A stretch of DNA of 64,000 bases from Monodelphis domestica. Taxonomy: Eukaryota; Chordata; Mammalia; Didelphimorphia; Didelphidae. A program made the translations under genes and the position numbers. The DNA lies in contig NC_077231.1 in the NCBI RefSeq assembly GCF_027887165.1, positions 194,110,334 to 194,174,333 on the forward strand. Reading direction: 5' to 3'. The notes below the pieces were generated by a model. The model ran no database searches and was not told the DNA's origin. It saw nothing but the letters and a program-made list of their open reading frames with translations. This document shows, piece by piece, positions 1-12,447 of the stretch; the first letter of the stretch is position 1, and every line of letters starts with the position of its first letter.

Positions 1-261
1 ACTTTCTGCTATATTAGTAGAAATGAACCAGCCTACCTTGCCTCCAGCATCAAATTTCCTGATAGTCTTTCAGCCAATTTTGTTCTTAAAAAGGTTATTT
101 TGGGGAAGAAAAATAAGTTTGAAAGCTCTCCCCCAAGGATTCCCAATAATCTAGAGTACTCAACTAGATAACCACTCTAAAGAAACGTCTAAAAGAAGTA
201 TTGCATTATTAAAGAGAAGTTTTTCAAATGGAAATTATATAGTGTAATTAAGTAACTAGGT

Positions 262-483
262 AGGTGCTTCAGTGAATTTACTGCTGCACCTGGAGTTGGG
301 AATACCTGAGTTCACAATTTGCCTTATTAGCTTTGTGACCCTTGGCAAAGCTACTTGGCTTCTATCTATCTTAGTTTTCTCATCTGTAAAATAAGGGTAA
401 AATAGCACCTGTCTGCCAGGTCAGAATTTTGTTAGAATAAAATGAAATCACATTTATAAAGTAGTTAGCAAATGTTAAAGCAG
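262..483 (+). repeat. MIR-like SINE
   Basis: GCTTTGTGACCCTTGGCAAA, TTAGTTTTCTCATCTGTAAA and a 3' end like AAAGTAGTTAGCAAATG match the MIR layout. Confidence 0.65.
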
Positions 484-1650
484 TGAGGAAATCTTACCTA
501 CTAATATTATTAGCCAAACTACATATAGAAACTACAAACTATGAATAAACTACATATCATGTATATATATATATATACATATATATATATGGTATAGTTT
601 CCCTTTCAAAGTAGATTTTGAACCTAGAGCTTCCTTATTCTTGTTCAACATTCTTCTCAATGTGCTGCTTACTTTCTTTTTACCTAGCCTAGATATATAA
701 AAGATTAAACTTTTGAAGTTTACTTTCTATTCTTTGGGCGGTGGTGCATGGACATTTTTTAACTGGTAGAATGATTTGTTTAGTTAGTTCTGATAAGAAG
801 TGAGATTATAAAACTACTCCTACCTGGTTGGCAATCCAACATTTTACAAAAACAAGTGGTATTGATCTGTTAGGCAGCTTCTAGAAAAACAGTCTTCAAT
901 TATAATAGTTTTCAAATCAGAGGAATATTCTCAAATTATTATTACAGATGAAGAATGGACTTTATTTACTATCTCAAATAAGAATAACTAATTGGAAAAT
1001 TTATGAATTGTATTGTTGCTTGACCTTTATTTCTCATGCTTTATCAAGTAGTCATTCAGGATTTTCTGCTTTGATCTTAGCCAATATATGTAAGTCTCTT
1101 TTGTCTTCAGAGCTTCAGCATAGTTCCAGTGGGATAGTCAGGATTAGAAATAGGTAGCGTTCATAAGAAAAAAGCAGGCAGCATGCTGTAGGCTCTTAAA
1201 TGAACAATGACCTCATACCAAATATTGTAAGCTGCCTCTGCCATCTGGTCTCAGCATCTTTGTAATGCCTCCTTGTCTTTGACCCTGGTTCAAGTTACCT
1301 TCCTGACAGCTCTTATATTTCTTCTGCTGGCAGAATCTTCTACCTTGGCTGTCTTCCTCTGACTTCCTACCCCCACCCCACTTTACCCCAGACTGATCTC
1401 AGAATCAGTCTGAACTCATTGCAGCCCAGTGTGCCCTGTCAAACTTGTGGGAGGCTCTTGATGCCTGGGTCACTTCCCTATGTTAGTCATCCAGCTGGTG
1501 GTATCTTGTACTTCCTGCTTTAAAATGTAAATGCTTGTGGTATTCAAACATAGGTATACTTATATATTTATTTCTTAAAGTTATATTTTAGTTAGAAGGC
1601 TTTTTTCCTTTTCTTTCCTTTCCTTCTTCTTTTTATTCCCTCCTCTCTCC
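484..1650. other. No gene seen
   Basis: AT-rich sequence with a short (TA)n (560-590) and a pyrimidine-rich stretch at 1255-1420. The 69-codon frame at 948 has no protein-like features. Confidence 0.5.
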
Positions 1651-1907
1651 ATGTTGTTGTTGTTATAGAGTCTTTTTAGTTGTGTCCAACTCTTTGTGAC
1701 CCCATTTGGGGTTTTCTTGGCAAAAATAGTGGAGTGGCTTGCCATTTCCTCCTCCTCTTTCCAGCTCATTTACATATGGGAAACTGAGGCAAACAGGGTT
1801 AAGTGGTTTCCCCAGATTTACATAGCTAATAAGTGTCTGAGACCATAGTTAAGCTCAAGAAGATGCGTCTTTCTGGCTTTAGGCTTAACACTCTATCCAC
1901 TATACCC
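1651..1907 (-). mobile_element. tRNA-headed CORE-SINE with CAACAA tail, antisense
   Basis: It starts with GTTGTTGTTGT (complement of the CAA-repeat tail), then GTGTCCAACTCTTTGTGACC, TTTTCTTGGCAAA and GGGAAACTGAGGCAAACAGG, and ends in ACTCTATCCACTATACC. The short open frames over it have no coding value. Confidence 0.8.
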
Positions 1908-2029
1908 CCTCTCTCCACGCTTTCATCCAATAATTATTTATTGAATTACTACCATATTCAAAGCATTGTGCTATGTTTTGTAATAAGACTAGTATACAAA
2001 CAACTATGCTACAAAGAAAAATAGGATAA

Positions 2030-3370
2030 GTGCCTCAAGAGAAGTACAAAGAACTAGGGAGCTCAGAATAAGAAAAGATAAATTCTAGTTGAGATGATTG
2101 AAGTGGTGGCATTTGGCCAATGTATAGAATGCATGAAAGGGAGAGTACAAGCTAAATGTATAAAATATAATAATGGGGTTAGAAAATGCTGAGTTGGAGG
2201 TGCATGATAATGAGTTCTATTCTGGACATGTTGAGTTTGAGATGCTTATAGGATGGTTTAAAATACCTCATTGAAAGATATCTTGTCTCTGACCCGTTGT
2301 TCTCAGCCCTGCCAGGCAATCAATATTGAGGGGTGGCATCAGTCTGCATCTTCACATCCCTTAAGATATGGCAAATTAGCACGTCAAGCAAGACCCCACG
2401 GGCCCAGCAGAGCAAAGTGTCCCATTCTTGGGGAAGAACTGATCTGCAAGGGCACAACTTCTTTTGTTGATGAACCTATCAGAATTGTCTTTATCTCATT
2501 ATGAAAATTGTATTATGAAAAGCTGTCCCACCTTGTAAAACTTGTTGGTCTCCAGCAATCATTCTGTTAATGTATTATTACCTTGCCTTATTATTTTTTA
2601 AGCCCTGACCTTCTGTATTCATATCAGTTCTAAAACAGGATTGTGGCAGGAGCTAAGTAATCAGGGGTTACTTACTTGCTCAGGGTGAGCTAGCTAAAAA
2701 GTATCTGAAGCCATATTTGAACCCAGGACCTCCTATCTCTAGGCCCAGCACTCTCTCCATTGGGCTTCCTAGTTTCCTCTCTCGTCTTATTTTTTATTTT
2801 TTTAATTTTTTTAGCATGTGTTTTGCCTCATTGATTAATAAAATAACATAAGAAAAAAGTCCAAAAGGAAAATATTTTTTCTTTCACAATCCAGTAGGCA
2901 ATTGAAGATATGCAACCAGAGCTCAAGAGACTAGAGCCGAATATATAGATTCAGGAGTTATTTGCGTAGAAATTATGGTTAAACATGCAGGAGCTGATGG
3001 AACCTTTAAGGGAGAGATAATAGATTGGGAATAGAATATGTTCTAAGACAGAGCCAGAGGGAGCAGCCACAGTAGTTAGAGGTGGGGAGGTGTTACATGA
3101 TCACCCAGCAAGGAAGCCTGAGAAGAAGTGGTCAGACTGGTAGGAGAACCAAGTATCATGCAAACCCAGAGTGGAGATAATATCAGGGAGGAAATAAGTG
3201 GTCAGCAGCGTCAAATGCTGTAGAGTTTGAATAGGATGAAAAAAGGCCATCAGATTTGGCAAATGAGACTTCATTCATTGGTAACTTTGGAGACAGCAGT
3301 TTCTGTTGAATATTGAAGTTGAAAGTCAGATTGCAGAGAGCTGAGATGTAAGCAAAATAACTATATTGAC
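2030..3370 (+). repeat. Old interspersed repeat in two parts (2030-2260, 2885-3370)
   Basis: TTCTGGACATGTTGAGTTTG, AGATATGCAACCAGAGCTCA, TATAGATTCAGGAGTTATTT and GTGGTCAGCAGCGTCAAATG are a set of blocks I know from a mammal-wide repeat, whose name I cannot give with certainty. A SINE fragment and unrelated sequence separate the parts. Confidence 0.5.
2640..2772 (-). mobile_element. MAR1-like SINE fragment, old
   Basis: GGCAGGAGCTAAGTAA, TTTGAACCCAGGACCTCC and AGGCCCAGCACTCTCTCC lie in SINE order, without a tail. Confidence 0.55.
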
Positions 3371-3959
3371 AATGAAAACCATTTGGCTGGCTGTACTGTT
3401 TTCCTAATGCAAGCTGGTATAATGTTTTCAGTTTTTTTTCTATAGTTTTCCTGATGGTCCAGAGAAGAGCTGTTAATACAAAAATGTCATGTTTGCTCTT
3501 TTTTGCTGGCCTGTTTGTGCATTTTTCAAGGAAGGAATTCCACAGAGCTGGGGAACACAGGATATCAGCTGAGGCTTACTTGATTAATAAATTAAGTTAA
3601 TCACTATTTCAGCTGTTTAAATTTAATATAATTAAGCACTAATCAGCACAGATAGAAATTAACTTTGTTTTCTTATCCTTTTCAGTCTCTAGGCCATTTC
3701 CCATAGCAAATCTAGAAAAATAGATTGAGCTGCAGCTTTGGATCCATTCTTTGGTCACTTTTAATATTTAAGTAATTGTGTTGACACCACTTCAGCTGAA
3801 TGTATTTACTATGCCATAAGATAGATGCCAGTAGACATGGTTTTATGCTTAAATGTTTAGGTTTTTCAAAAATGCTCTTGCAGCCTTCAAAATAACAAAC
3901 TTTTAGGTTGGTATTTATATAGTCAACAGCTCATCACTAAGTAGCCTGCCAATAAAATT

Positions 3960-4150
3960 GTGGTCCTGGAGTCAGGAATATCTGTGTTCAAATTCACCCT
4001 CACTTACTAGCTGTGTAATAATCTTGGGCAAGTTACTTAACCTCTGCCTGCCTTAGTTTCCTCATCTGTAATATGAGAAAAATAATAGCACTTATCTCCC
4101 AGGGTTACTGCGAAGATAAAATTAGGTAATATTTTAAAAACATTTTAAAA
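3960..4150 (+). repeat. MIR-like or CORE-SINE relic
   Basis: GTCCTGGAGTCAGGAATATC, CTTGGGCAAGTTACTTAACC and TTTCCTCATCTGTAATATG, then AATAATAGCACTTATCTCC. Confidence 0.65.
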
Positions 4151-4654
4151 TCTCATATATACACATAAAGTTTAAAATGTTTTCATGTATACATATTAAT
4201 ACATATAAATTACATATAATATATCCAAGTACATATGTTATTATTACTGTTTATTATTATTACTTTTATTAGCAATTTATTGGCAATAAATTATTATTTG
4301 TTATTACTTATTATTAGTAGTAGTCTCTCGGTGACCGAGAATGACAATTGTCTTTGTGCATTATCATCTATTGATGTACCCTCATGTGGCTTTGAAGTCC
4401 AAAGACTGAGGCGTTATAATATTTATTATTATACAAAGTCTGCCATGAAAAAAAAAAACAACCAAATTGTGTGGGTCATACTTTATAGAAGGACTGGGAA
4501 GTTAAATTTCTTAAAATTGATTAATTAATTAAGAATATTTTTCCATGGTTACATGATTCATCAGTTAAATTTTTTTTAATGTTCTAATTCTACTTTTTTA
4601 TTCTTTAAGAGTATTCCTATTCCCTGCACTATGATACAGAAAAAAGAACACCAT

Positions 4655-4790
4655 ATTCTATGTGACCTTGGATAAATAAATCATTTCATCGCTCTGATCT
4701 TCAGTATCTTCAAAAGTAAGATGAGGGGGTTGGACCAAGTGACCTCTAAGTACTCTTCCATCTCTATGGTACTATGATCCAAGATATTTC
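4655..4790 (+). repeat. MIR-like 3' part
   Basis: TATGTGACCTTGGATAAA followed by GGGGGTTGGACCAAGTGACC and CTATGGTACTATGATCC, the marsupial MIR-like ending. Confidence 0.6.
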
Positions 4791-5496
4791 ATGCTACTGT
4801 ATTAAGATCAAACCATACATAGATACTGTTGGTTTAGCCCCCAATGAATTCCAAAATATCCATTTTTATTATGCCAGTAGCTCACTTTTGATCCTCTGAA
4901 TTTTCTTTTTCTGGTACCAGGGTACTAAAATGCTTAATTCATATTAGTCTCATTAGTGAAAATATTTGCATAATTGCTAAATGGTACTGAGGGTAAGGTG
5001 CTAAAAGTTTAATTTTCTCAATTAACAATGAAGGCTGGTGAAAAAGTGTTTACCACATTTTGTGTGATAATACATATATAACTGAGATTGAACTGCTTGC
5101 CAACTCTGGCAGTGGGGAGTTAGACAATTAAGATCATATAATTTTGGAAAACTTATGTGGAAATCTGTTATTATGTGTAATTGGTAAAAATAAGTACTTT
5201 TTAAAATTTATAATTTAATTTTTAAGTAATTTTAAAATAAATAAAAATATATAAAGGGGATAAAAGATATTTACCACATCTGAGTACACTACAATTAAGT
5301 GATAATCCTTCAACTTTGCAAAAGGTAAAGTTAGGACAAATAAATGGAAAAATACACCATGAAATGAATTTATGGAATTTCCCCCCCCAAATTTATATAT
5401 ATTGAAAAAATAATTGCTTCTCCAAAAGTATAGATAAAATCACATATGAAGGATAAAAAATGAGATAATTATGATGTTTGAGGAGAGACTTGTAAC

Positions 5497-5727
5497 TTTT
5501 TTTTTTTTAACCTTAACCTTCTGTCTTAGAACCAATACTATATATTAGCCCTTGCCACTCTTCTGCCTTAGAGTTTCTAAGGCAGAAGAGTGGCAAGGGC
5601 TAAGTAATGGGGGCCAAGTGACTTGCCCAGGGTCACACAGTGAGGAAGTGTTTGAAGCTAGATTTAAACCCAGGACCTCCCATTTCTGGGCCTGGCTCTT
5701 TATCAACTAAGCTACCCAGCTGCCCCC
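5497..5727 (-). mobile_element. MAR1 SINE, with internal inverted duplication
   Basis: The antisense copy starts with the T-rich end, passes through GTGACTTGCCCAGGGTCACA (CORE block) and ends in CAGCTGCCCC, the complement of the pol III promoter head. The tail-proximal part holds the hairpin listed separately. Confidence 0.85.
5545..5603. repeat. 59-bp perfect hairpin inside a MAR1 SINE
   Basis: Positions 5545-5572 and 5576-5603 are exact reverse complements (28 bp each), separated by the 3-base loop GTT. The right arm is ordinary MAR1 sequence (TAAGGCAGAAGAGTGGCAAG). The left arm is a snap-back copy of it and replaces the normal MAR1 sequence at that place. Confidence 0.9.
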
Positions 5728-6364
5728 TAGACTCATAACTTTTGAGGTTAATATTAAGGAGGTTAAATAATCATTGCCTCCCACTAACTGCCAAAGATAA
5801 TTCTAGACTCAATGAAATTAGAATCTGATCTTGTGTGAGAATCATATTCTTCTTTTACTAAGTTAATAATTGAAAGACTAATTTCATAAGAAACTGCATT
5901 GCTATTGTTGTTACTATAGATCTAGTCTAAATTCCCTTTCTTTAATTCTAGATCAGTTTCCTTTTCCTGCTTTTCATTCATTCATTTGATCAGTATTTAT
6001 TAAATGCTTACTGTGGTCCAGGCACATAGCTGCAATCTGGGTCTTGGTCTACTTGCAATGTATAAATGAACTTGTCATCTATGAACTGAAACTAAGTGAC
6101 ATCAAACCAGTTCGCAATATGATAAACTTTGGCTCCTATCATGATATATTCAGAATACACTGCAGTGATGGTGGATGACACATATTTGTACTTCTATGAG
6201 CAAGATAAATCAGAGATAATCAACAGAAGGGAGGCACTAGCTGCCTTAGCAGCATTCAAGAAAGTTGTCTGGAATGGGGAAAGATTTTAACCAGAACCCG
6301 AAAAAAGTCAGGGAGGCTTAGCTCTTAGAAAGCAGATACTAGTTCATGATTTCTTTGTAGAACA

Positions 6365-6870
6365 CTCTAGAGGGGACGAGAGAGAGACTGGAAACAAGGA
6401 GGCAAGTTAGTAGACTTTTGCTATAGTCTAGGCATGAGGTGATAGGGGCCTGACCCAGAAGATTAACAATAGGAATGGAAGGGAAGGCATAGATAAAAAG
6501 GACCTCTTAAAGAAGAAGATTGAATAGGATTTGAGGACTAGTTAGTTTGGGTAGAGGTGATGATGAGGGGGAGGTAGAAACTAAAGAAGCTTCCACAGGG
6601 CCAAGCCTAGATGACTTGGGAAATTCAATTCAATTCCATAGACATTTTTTAAGTGCCATAGACATTTTTAAAGACATTTTTAAGTATACCTATCAGGTAT
6701 ACATTTCTTTGCTAAGTGCTGGGAGAAATGCAAAAGTTAGATATGATACAGCCAACACTCTTACAGAACAGACTCTAGTAAAGGGACAGGTACTCACAAA
6801 TGACTACATGTCAAGTACATTAAAGAATGGAAAACAAAGTACTCTTAACTTTTAACAATCAGCTCTCTAG
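6365..6870 (+). repeat. Old interspersed repeat, other part of the same family
   Basis: GGAGGCAAGTTAGTAGACTT, TAGTCTAGGCATGAGGTGAT and GGGGCCTGACC are the upstream blocks of the family seen at 2030-3370. A stretch near 6640-6700 repeats CATAGACATTTTTAA two or three times. The 102-codon frame here is repeat sequence. Confidence 0.5.
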
Positions 6871-6984
6871 AGGGAAAATGTCAGACATCCTTTTAAGCTA
6901 AATCTTCATTATTAACATTTTCTCAAGTGTAGACAATCAATAAATTAAGGCCAGGTTTGTAGTATTTGTTGATTTCCAAGATGT

Positions 6985-8849
6985 AAATACTTGCCTTGAC
7001 TAATGAAATAATTGGCAGTTCAAGAGTCAGTTTGTGCTGCCTTTAGACACTTCTGGGTATAAGGGAAGTTTTTATTGCAAAGGTAGTTTTTGAGTTGAGT
7101 TTTAAAGAATGAGTAAAACTTCACTTGATAGAGATAAAGAGGGAGGATATTTCAATTATATGAGAGAGCTCAAAGACATGCAATGTAGGAGCATGGAGAG
7201 GAGACAGAGAGTGGTCCAATTTTGTTGGCACATGGAATATCCAGAGAAGACTAGAAAAGTCCAAATTATTTCTAAGTCTCTCAGAGATCCTCTTAGCATG
7301 ATGGACCAGGGATTCAGAGCAATTATACCAGAGCAGAAATATATAACCTGGATTGTCTGGAGCAGAAAGAGTCCAAGATTTGTAGTGGAAAGGATTTGGC
7401 TTCAAATTCCTGGTCTTTGACTTACTAGCTGTGTGACATTTACCCTTTCTAGGGCTCAGATTGTGTGTGTGTGTTTGGGTGGGGGAAGGTTGTATAAAAT
7501 TAGGGGGTTGGGCTAGATAATCTCTAAGATCACTTCCATTTCTAAATCCTATGATACCAGAATCCAAATCCTTCCATACACATGGGTTTGTGTATTTGGG
7601 GTATATTCATCTGTGCATATAGCACAGATACTATTTGAACTTAGAGTTGAGGAACCCCCATCGATGCTTCTTTTATAAGGTCTAACCTGATCATGATTTT
7701 AAAAGCAAAGACATTTAATGAACTAGAATAACTAGGTAAAGTGGAGTTTAATTGGGTATTAAACACCCTTGCATCCATCCCAAAATGACTACTACCATCA
7801 CTCTTGTGCCCTGTGGAGCACTTATCTCAGCTTCCATTAACTTCTTGGCATCCCCAAGATAGCTAGGAGTGTTTGGGGCTGGTTTTGAAGAGGTAATTAA
7901 TCAGTAACTCCTGGAAAACTGCTAAGGAAACTTGTAGGTAGCTCTAGGGAGTACTAGGCTTTTCTATAGTGGGTTTGGGATGATCACTAAACTGCTCTCC
8001 ACCCTCTCCCAGGGTAGATGTTGACTGCATTTTCTCAGCGTGGGAATGAGACAAAATGCCTTAGATCAGGTCATCACTGTGATTTCCTGTCTCCCTCTCC
8101 CTTGTTTTGAACCAGAAAGCCCATGTGCTTCTCCAACTCAAGTATTTTGTCCTCCACAAAAACTTCCTGCTTAGCCCTCTAGGTTATGAATGACCTTGTC
8201 GTCATATACTTCTGCCTTTACTGGGTAGTGGACTGACCTCATCACTGGGGAGGATCCAACTTTAGCTGGAAAAAGAGCTGGACAAAGGAATGATAAACAC
8301 TCCACTTTATTTTTAGTCATTCCCATTTTTCTGCTTTGGGCTATGCACTACACAAAGAAATAAGCTCATGTTGGGGAAAACCTGGTAATGTTGTCATATC
8401 TTTCTGAGTTCTTCCCCCTCTTCACTTCTAAGAGGCTTACCTGGGTCTGATTTTCATTTGGGAAATAACCAAATCTCCTTAAAGGTCAGGAAGTGGCAGC
8501 TAGTCCAATTTATTCATTTATTCCTTACTAATCCTTTTTCTTCAAGTTATCTGAGAGCATCTATGCACTTCTTTGGAGCTTCTCTAAATTCATCAGTAGG
8601 GTGGGTAGTATCATATTGCATGCCAGAGTAAAAAAAATTTTTTAGGAAGCAATAGGAAGCCATGTATAGTTTTTAAGCAAAAGTGATGAGATCAGACCTC
8701 TAAGTGGAAGGATTGTCTTGTAGCAGGGTGGAGTTAAATTGAATTTAAGGTTATATGGATAAGCCAAGTGGGAATATCTAAAACACAATTAGAGATTACA
8801 TAATTTAGATCTGGGAGGGAACCTTAGAGACTATTAATTGAAACACTTC
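6985..8849. other. No gene seen apart from the MIR-like SINE
   Basis: Mostly single-copy-looking sequence. 7600-8600 shows no repeat or coding pattern that I recognise. Confidence 0.45.
7378..7558 (+). repeat. MIR-like SINE with a GT-rich insertion
   Basis: CTTACTAGCTGTGTGACATT and TTGGGCTAGATAATCTCTAA to AATCCTATGAT. It explains the 103-codon plus frame and much of the 148-codon minus frame across 7109-7567, neither of which resembles a protein. Confidence 0.65.
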
Positions 8850-9470
8850 CATTTTAAAAAAACTTACATGAACTTACATGATGCAAAGTGAAGTAAGTAG
8901 GACTAGGAGAACATTGTACCCAGTAACAATGATTTTGTACAATGGCCAATTGTGAATGATTTAGTTATTTTCAGCATCACAATGAACCAAGACAATGCTG
9001 TGTATTGGTTCCAAGGCAGAAGAGTGGTAAGGGCTAGGCAATGGGAGTCAAGTGACTTGCCCAGGGTCACACAGCTGGGAAGTGTCTGAGGCCAGATTTG
9101 AACCTAGGACCTCCAGTCTCTAGGCCTGGCTCTCAATCCACTGAGCTACCCAGCTGCCCCCTGAAGGTAAGGATTTTTAAAAAAGAAGTAAAAATAAAAA
9201 ATAAAAAGAACTGAAAGTCTTACATGTACTAATGAAGAGCAAAGCAAATAGAACCAAGAGAATGTTATCTAGAGCTCCAAAGTTAGTATTTGAAGAGTAA
9301 CTTGTGAATGTCTATCTCCAGAGAAAGAACTGATATAGAAACACAAGAGACATAATTTATATATGTAATTTTTTTTTGGTCAGGTGATGCCTTCTATCAT
9401 GTGGGAAGGAAAGAGAGGGGGTGAGATTTTTAATGTAACCAAAGAACAAATAAACTAATTTTTTAAAAGG
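8850..9470 (+). mobile_element. L1 3' end relic split by MAR1
   Basis: ATGCAAAGTGAAGTAAGTAG, GGAGAACATTGTACCCAGTA and AATGAACCAAGACAAT come before the MAR1. AAATAGAACCAAGAGAATG and CCAGAGAAAGAACTGATATA come after it. The second part may be a separate copy, since it restarts at an earlier point of the consensus. Confidence 0.6.
8999..9161 (-). mobile_element. MAR1 SINE, lacking its tail
   Basis: TTGGTTCCAAGGCAGAAGAG through CAGCTGCCCC, with no poly(T) start. It interrupts an L1 3'-end relic (8850-8998 and 9162-9470). Confidence 0.8.
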
Positions 9471-12188
9471 TGAAACTCTCCCCTTGCCTCCCAAAGGGGT
9501 CATTGGATATTGTAAAAAGTTTTAGTTTTAATAGAATGGTAGTGGTTGAAGAGAGTACAGAATATGAATGAGAGTGCTGAGACAATGGAAACCGAGACAA
9601 ATGGAATAGGTACAATAAAAAAAAAATATGTTCAAGAATGTTATCAGAAAAATGAAGAAGAGAGATAAAATGGTAGGATACTACAGCACAAAATGAAGGT
9701 GTTTTAAAGATAAGGAAGACTAATGAAAAATAATATAGGATTATAGGAATCCAACATTCTGATTCAAATATTATCATTATCAGTGCATTAGTATGAATAA
9801 GGCAAGTAACTGGAAATGAACCTTTCTTATTTTGCTAAATATTAGGATGAAGAACAGCTTTTCTAGAAAGTGAAGTGAGCTTGCTACAAGCATACGAACT
9901 ATTTCTAATCTGCTATTTAATTGTTTCACCTTAATTGTGAATATGTTGCTGATTCTGTGAGACAGTTCTTATCTTGCATAGAAAAACGTACTCTGCAATA
10001 ACAGGACAGTGGTGGGAGATTCAGAACAAACCCTTTGGTGATATTTCTTCTCAGTTAAGACAGATAAAACCAAAAAACCATTTGCAGACATTATATTTTA
10101 AACTGAATCATTAATTCTGCTCCTTCAAATAGTATTACTTAATCTTTTGAACCACATGATAAAGAGAAAGCAAACAGAAAGATGAAAATAAAAACAAAAC
10201 CTGGTCAATATTAAGGAGATTATTTTATCATTGTCATGATTATATAAGCAAATAGTATTTATTATATGCACTTACGTGACAGGCACTGTGCTAAGCAATG
10301 GGGCTGAAAACACAGGTTAAAAAGATTCTCTGCCCTCAAGGAACTTACCTTCTAACAAGGGAAATAACACATAAAATTGACATGGGAAAGGGGTGGTGGT
10401 GTAATGAGGTAAGGAGGGATGATAGTAAAGTCCATAAAGTCAGAAACACCATAGAGGAACTTGGACCTGTGCCCCCAACTGAAGGTCCTAATTAGAACTC
10501 ACTAATGGAGCCATCCTGGTGGAAGGATACTGTAGGGATGAGAAGGCCTCAGTCACTGATTATGATAGTTATTCAAACAACTTTAAAACAGTGTAGTGTA
10601 CACAGTGAATCATGAAAAAATGCTTTGATCCTGGGTGAAACATAGAACCTTTCTTAGACTTATTTTTTCTGCAGTCTTTTTAAAATCATGTCCAACTCTT
10701 TGTTGATACCATTTGGAGTTTTCTTGGCAAAGATACTGGTAATGATTTGCCATGTCCTTCTCTAGTTCATTTTACAGATAAGGAAATGGAAGCCAATAGG
10801 GTTAAGTGACTTGTCCAGAGTCACACAGCTAATAAGTGTCCTAGTCCAATAATCCCTCAAGGCAGCCAACATTAATGGCTCCAACTTCCTCTGTCCTGGC
10901 AAGAACTAAAGTTTTCTTTGAAAAGCATGAGAGAGAAGAGGCTAGGATGTTTATTCTGTCTCCTTTTGAGACACACCATGACATCCACATCCTTCATGTA
11001 GAGAGGGTGGCCCTCCCAACATAAGCACACATTCTGAGCAGAGGAGGAATATTAGAGCTCAAAAGTACCTTGATGATCATCTAGTTTAGCTTTTCTTATA
11101 AAGCAAGTCATCTTTAATTTGGATTTCACAGTTCGAATTTAGCCACTAACTAGCTATTTGTTATTAATCAAAATTAGATGGTAATTTCAAATAATTATTT
11201 CTCAGAGAAGTGGCCATTGCCTTGGGATGAGAAAGAAGAGCAGAGGAAGCAAAATGGAAAGTATCTTCATAGGATCCAGCCACTTATACTGTTTCTGAGC
11301 TTCCGAAAATATTTTTTTATAATTGTCTAAGGACATGCCTTAGTACTTGAACACATTAAGCAACTGATTGGGTCAGAACATAATTTATGGAGACTCTGGA
11401 CTTATTCTTCCTCTAAATGCACCGTAGCAGCTCAGGTCCCCAGAACTAGGCTCTTCAGGGTTCTGGAAGTACTCCTGAGGGGTACAGGGTGTCTTCCTAA
11501 TATAGTCATATCCAGAAGTGCCCATTCTAGTGTGTTCTCTCCAATCAGTTATCAGAAGTAATGACTATTTTCATCTTCTAGTTGGCATTTCCTCCACAGT
11601 ATTGATAACCAACTAACGTCAATTAGTTTTGCAAAAGGATATTTACTGAAAAGATAGAGCAAGAACTAAAGTACTAAAATATCCTCATGCATCAGTCACC
11701 TTCTCTTCTCTCCTCTTCCATCTTAGTCCTTGAGGAGAGAGGCCCAAACTTAAAGCAATTGCTACAAAACTTTCAGATTGAGCAAGTTTGTTTTAGAATG
11801 TAGCATAACTAATGGACAAAATTGCTTTCTTGCATATTGGCTGTTGGGTTACTCTGCTTCTGGGCTAGGTGAAGCAAGTGACTCATTCCTCAAGCCCAAC
11901 GTAATTACAACTGTAGGCAATCTGCCGGGTCTTCTGACATTCTGAAACACAGCAAAGTTGTTCCATCTCCAGTATCTTCACAGGATACATAATAGTCTTG
12001 GTAGGGCTAGGAGGGATTGAGACCTCCCCACCTACAGGCTTCTATCTCACCTACATCATCACCAGGAAAAAAAAAAAAGCTTTGAATTTGAATAGTTAGT
12101 ACCTCTTGTATGCACACTCAGTTTCTGGATCAATTGAGTAATTAACATGTATGTTGCTTATATATAGGAATGTACATGATATAGAAAT
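9471..12188. other. No gene seen
   Basis: The 104-codon minus frame (9777-9463) is low in complexity and ends in LINE-derived sequence. 10265-10380 is an old repeat. 10900-12060 looks single-copy. Confidence 0.45.
10671..10841 (-). mobile_element. tRNA-headed CORE-SINE, head missing
   Basis: CATGTCCAACTCTTTG, GGAGTTTTCTTGGCAAAGAT and GTGACTTGTCCAGAGTCACA match the same family. It stops before the head. Confidence 0.75.
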
Positions 12189-12218
12189 ATATATATTATA
12201 TATATATATATATATATG
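12189..12218. repeat. (TA)n tract
   Basis: Fifteen or so TA units, with one break, just before a MAR1. Confidence 0.85.
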
Positions 12219-12249
12219 TTTTTGCTCCTATCCTCCTTGCCTGTTATTA

Positions 12250-12447
12250 TTTTTTAAACCCTTACCTTCTGTCTTAGAATCAACACTAAGCATCAGTTCC
12301 AAGGCGGAAGAGCAGTAAGGGCTAGGCAATTGGAGTAAAGTGATTTGTCCACAGTCAAACAGCTAGAAAATGTCTGAGGTTGGATTTGAATCCAGCACCT
12401 CCTGCCTCTGGATCTTAACACTATCCACTGAGCAACCTAGTGGCTCC
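12250..12447 (-). mobile_element. MAR1 SINE, full length, diverged
   Basis: TTTTTTAAACCCTTACCTTC start, CORE block and a degraded head. It follows directly after a (TA)n tract. Confidence 0.8.

Larger units (their letters stand above)
3371..5496. other. No gene seen apart from the SINE relics listed
   Basis: AT-rich. ATTTTTCCATGGTTACATGA (4538) recurs in variant form at 22880, so it belongs to an interspersed repeat. Confidence 0.5.

Noticed and set aside
7109-7567. Frames of 103 (plus) and 148 (minus) codons
   Set aside because: They overlap a MIR-like SINE and simple repeats, oppose each other, and show no domain, signal peptide or conserved pattern.
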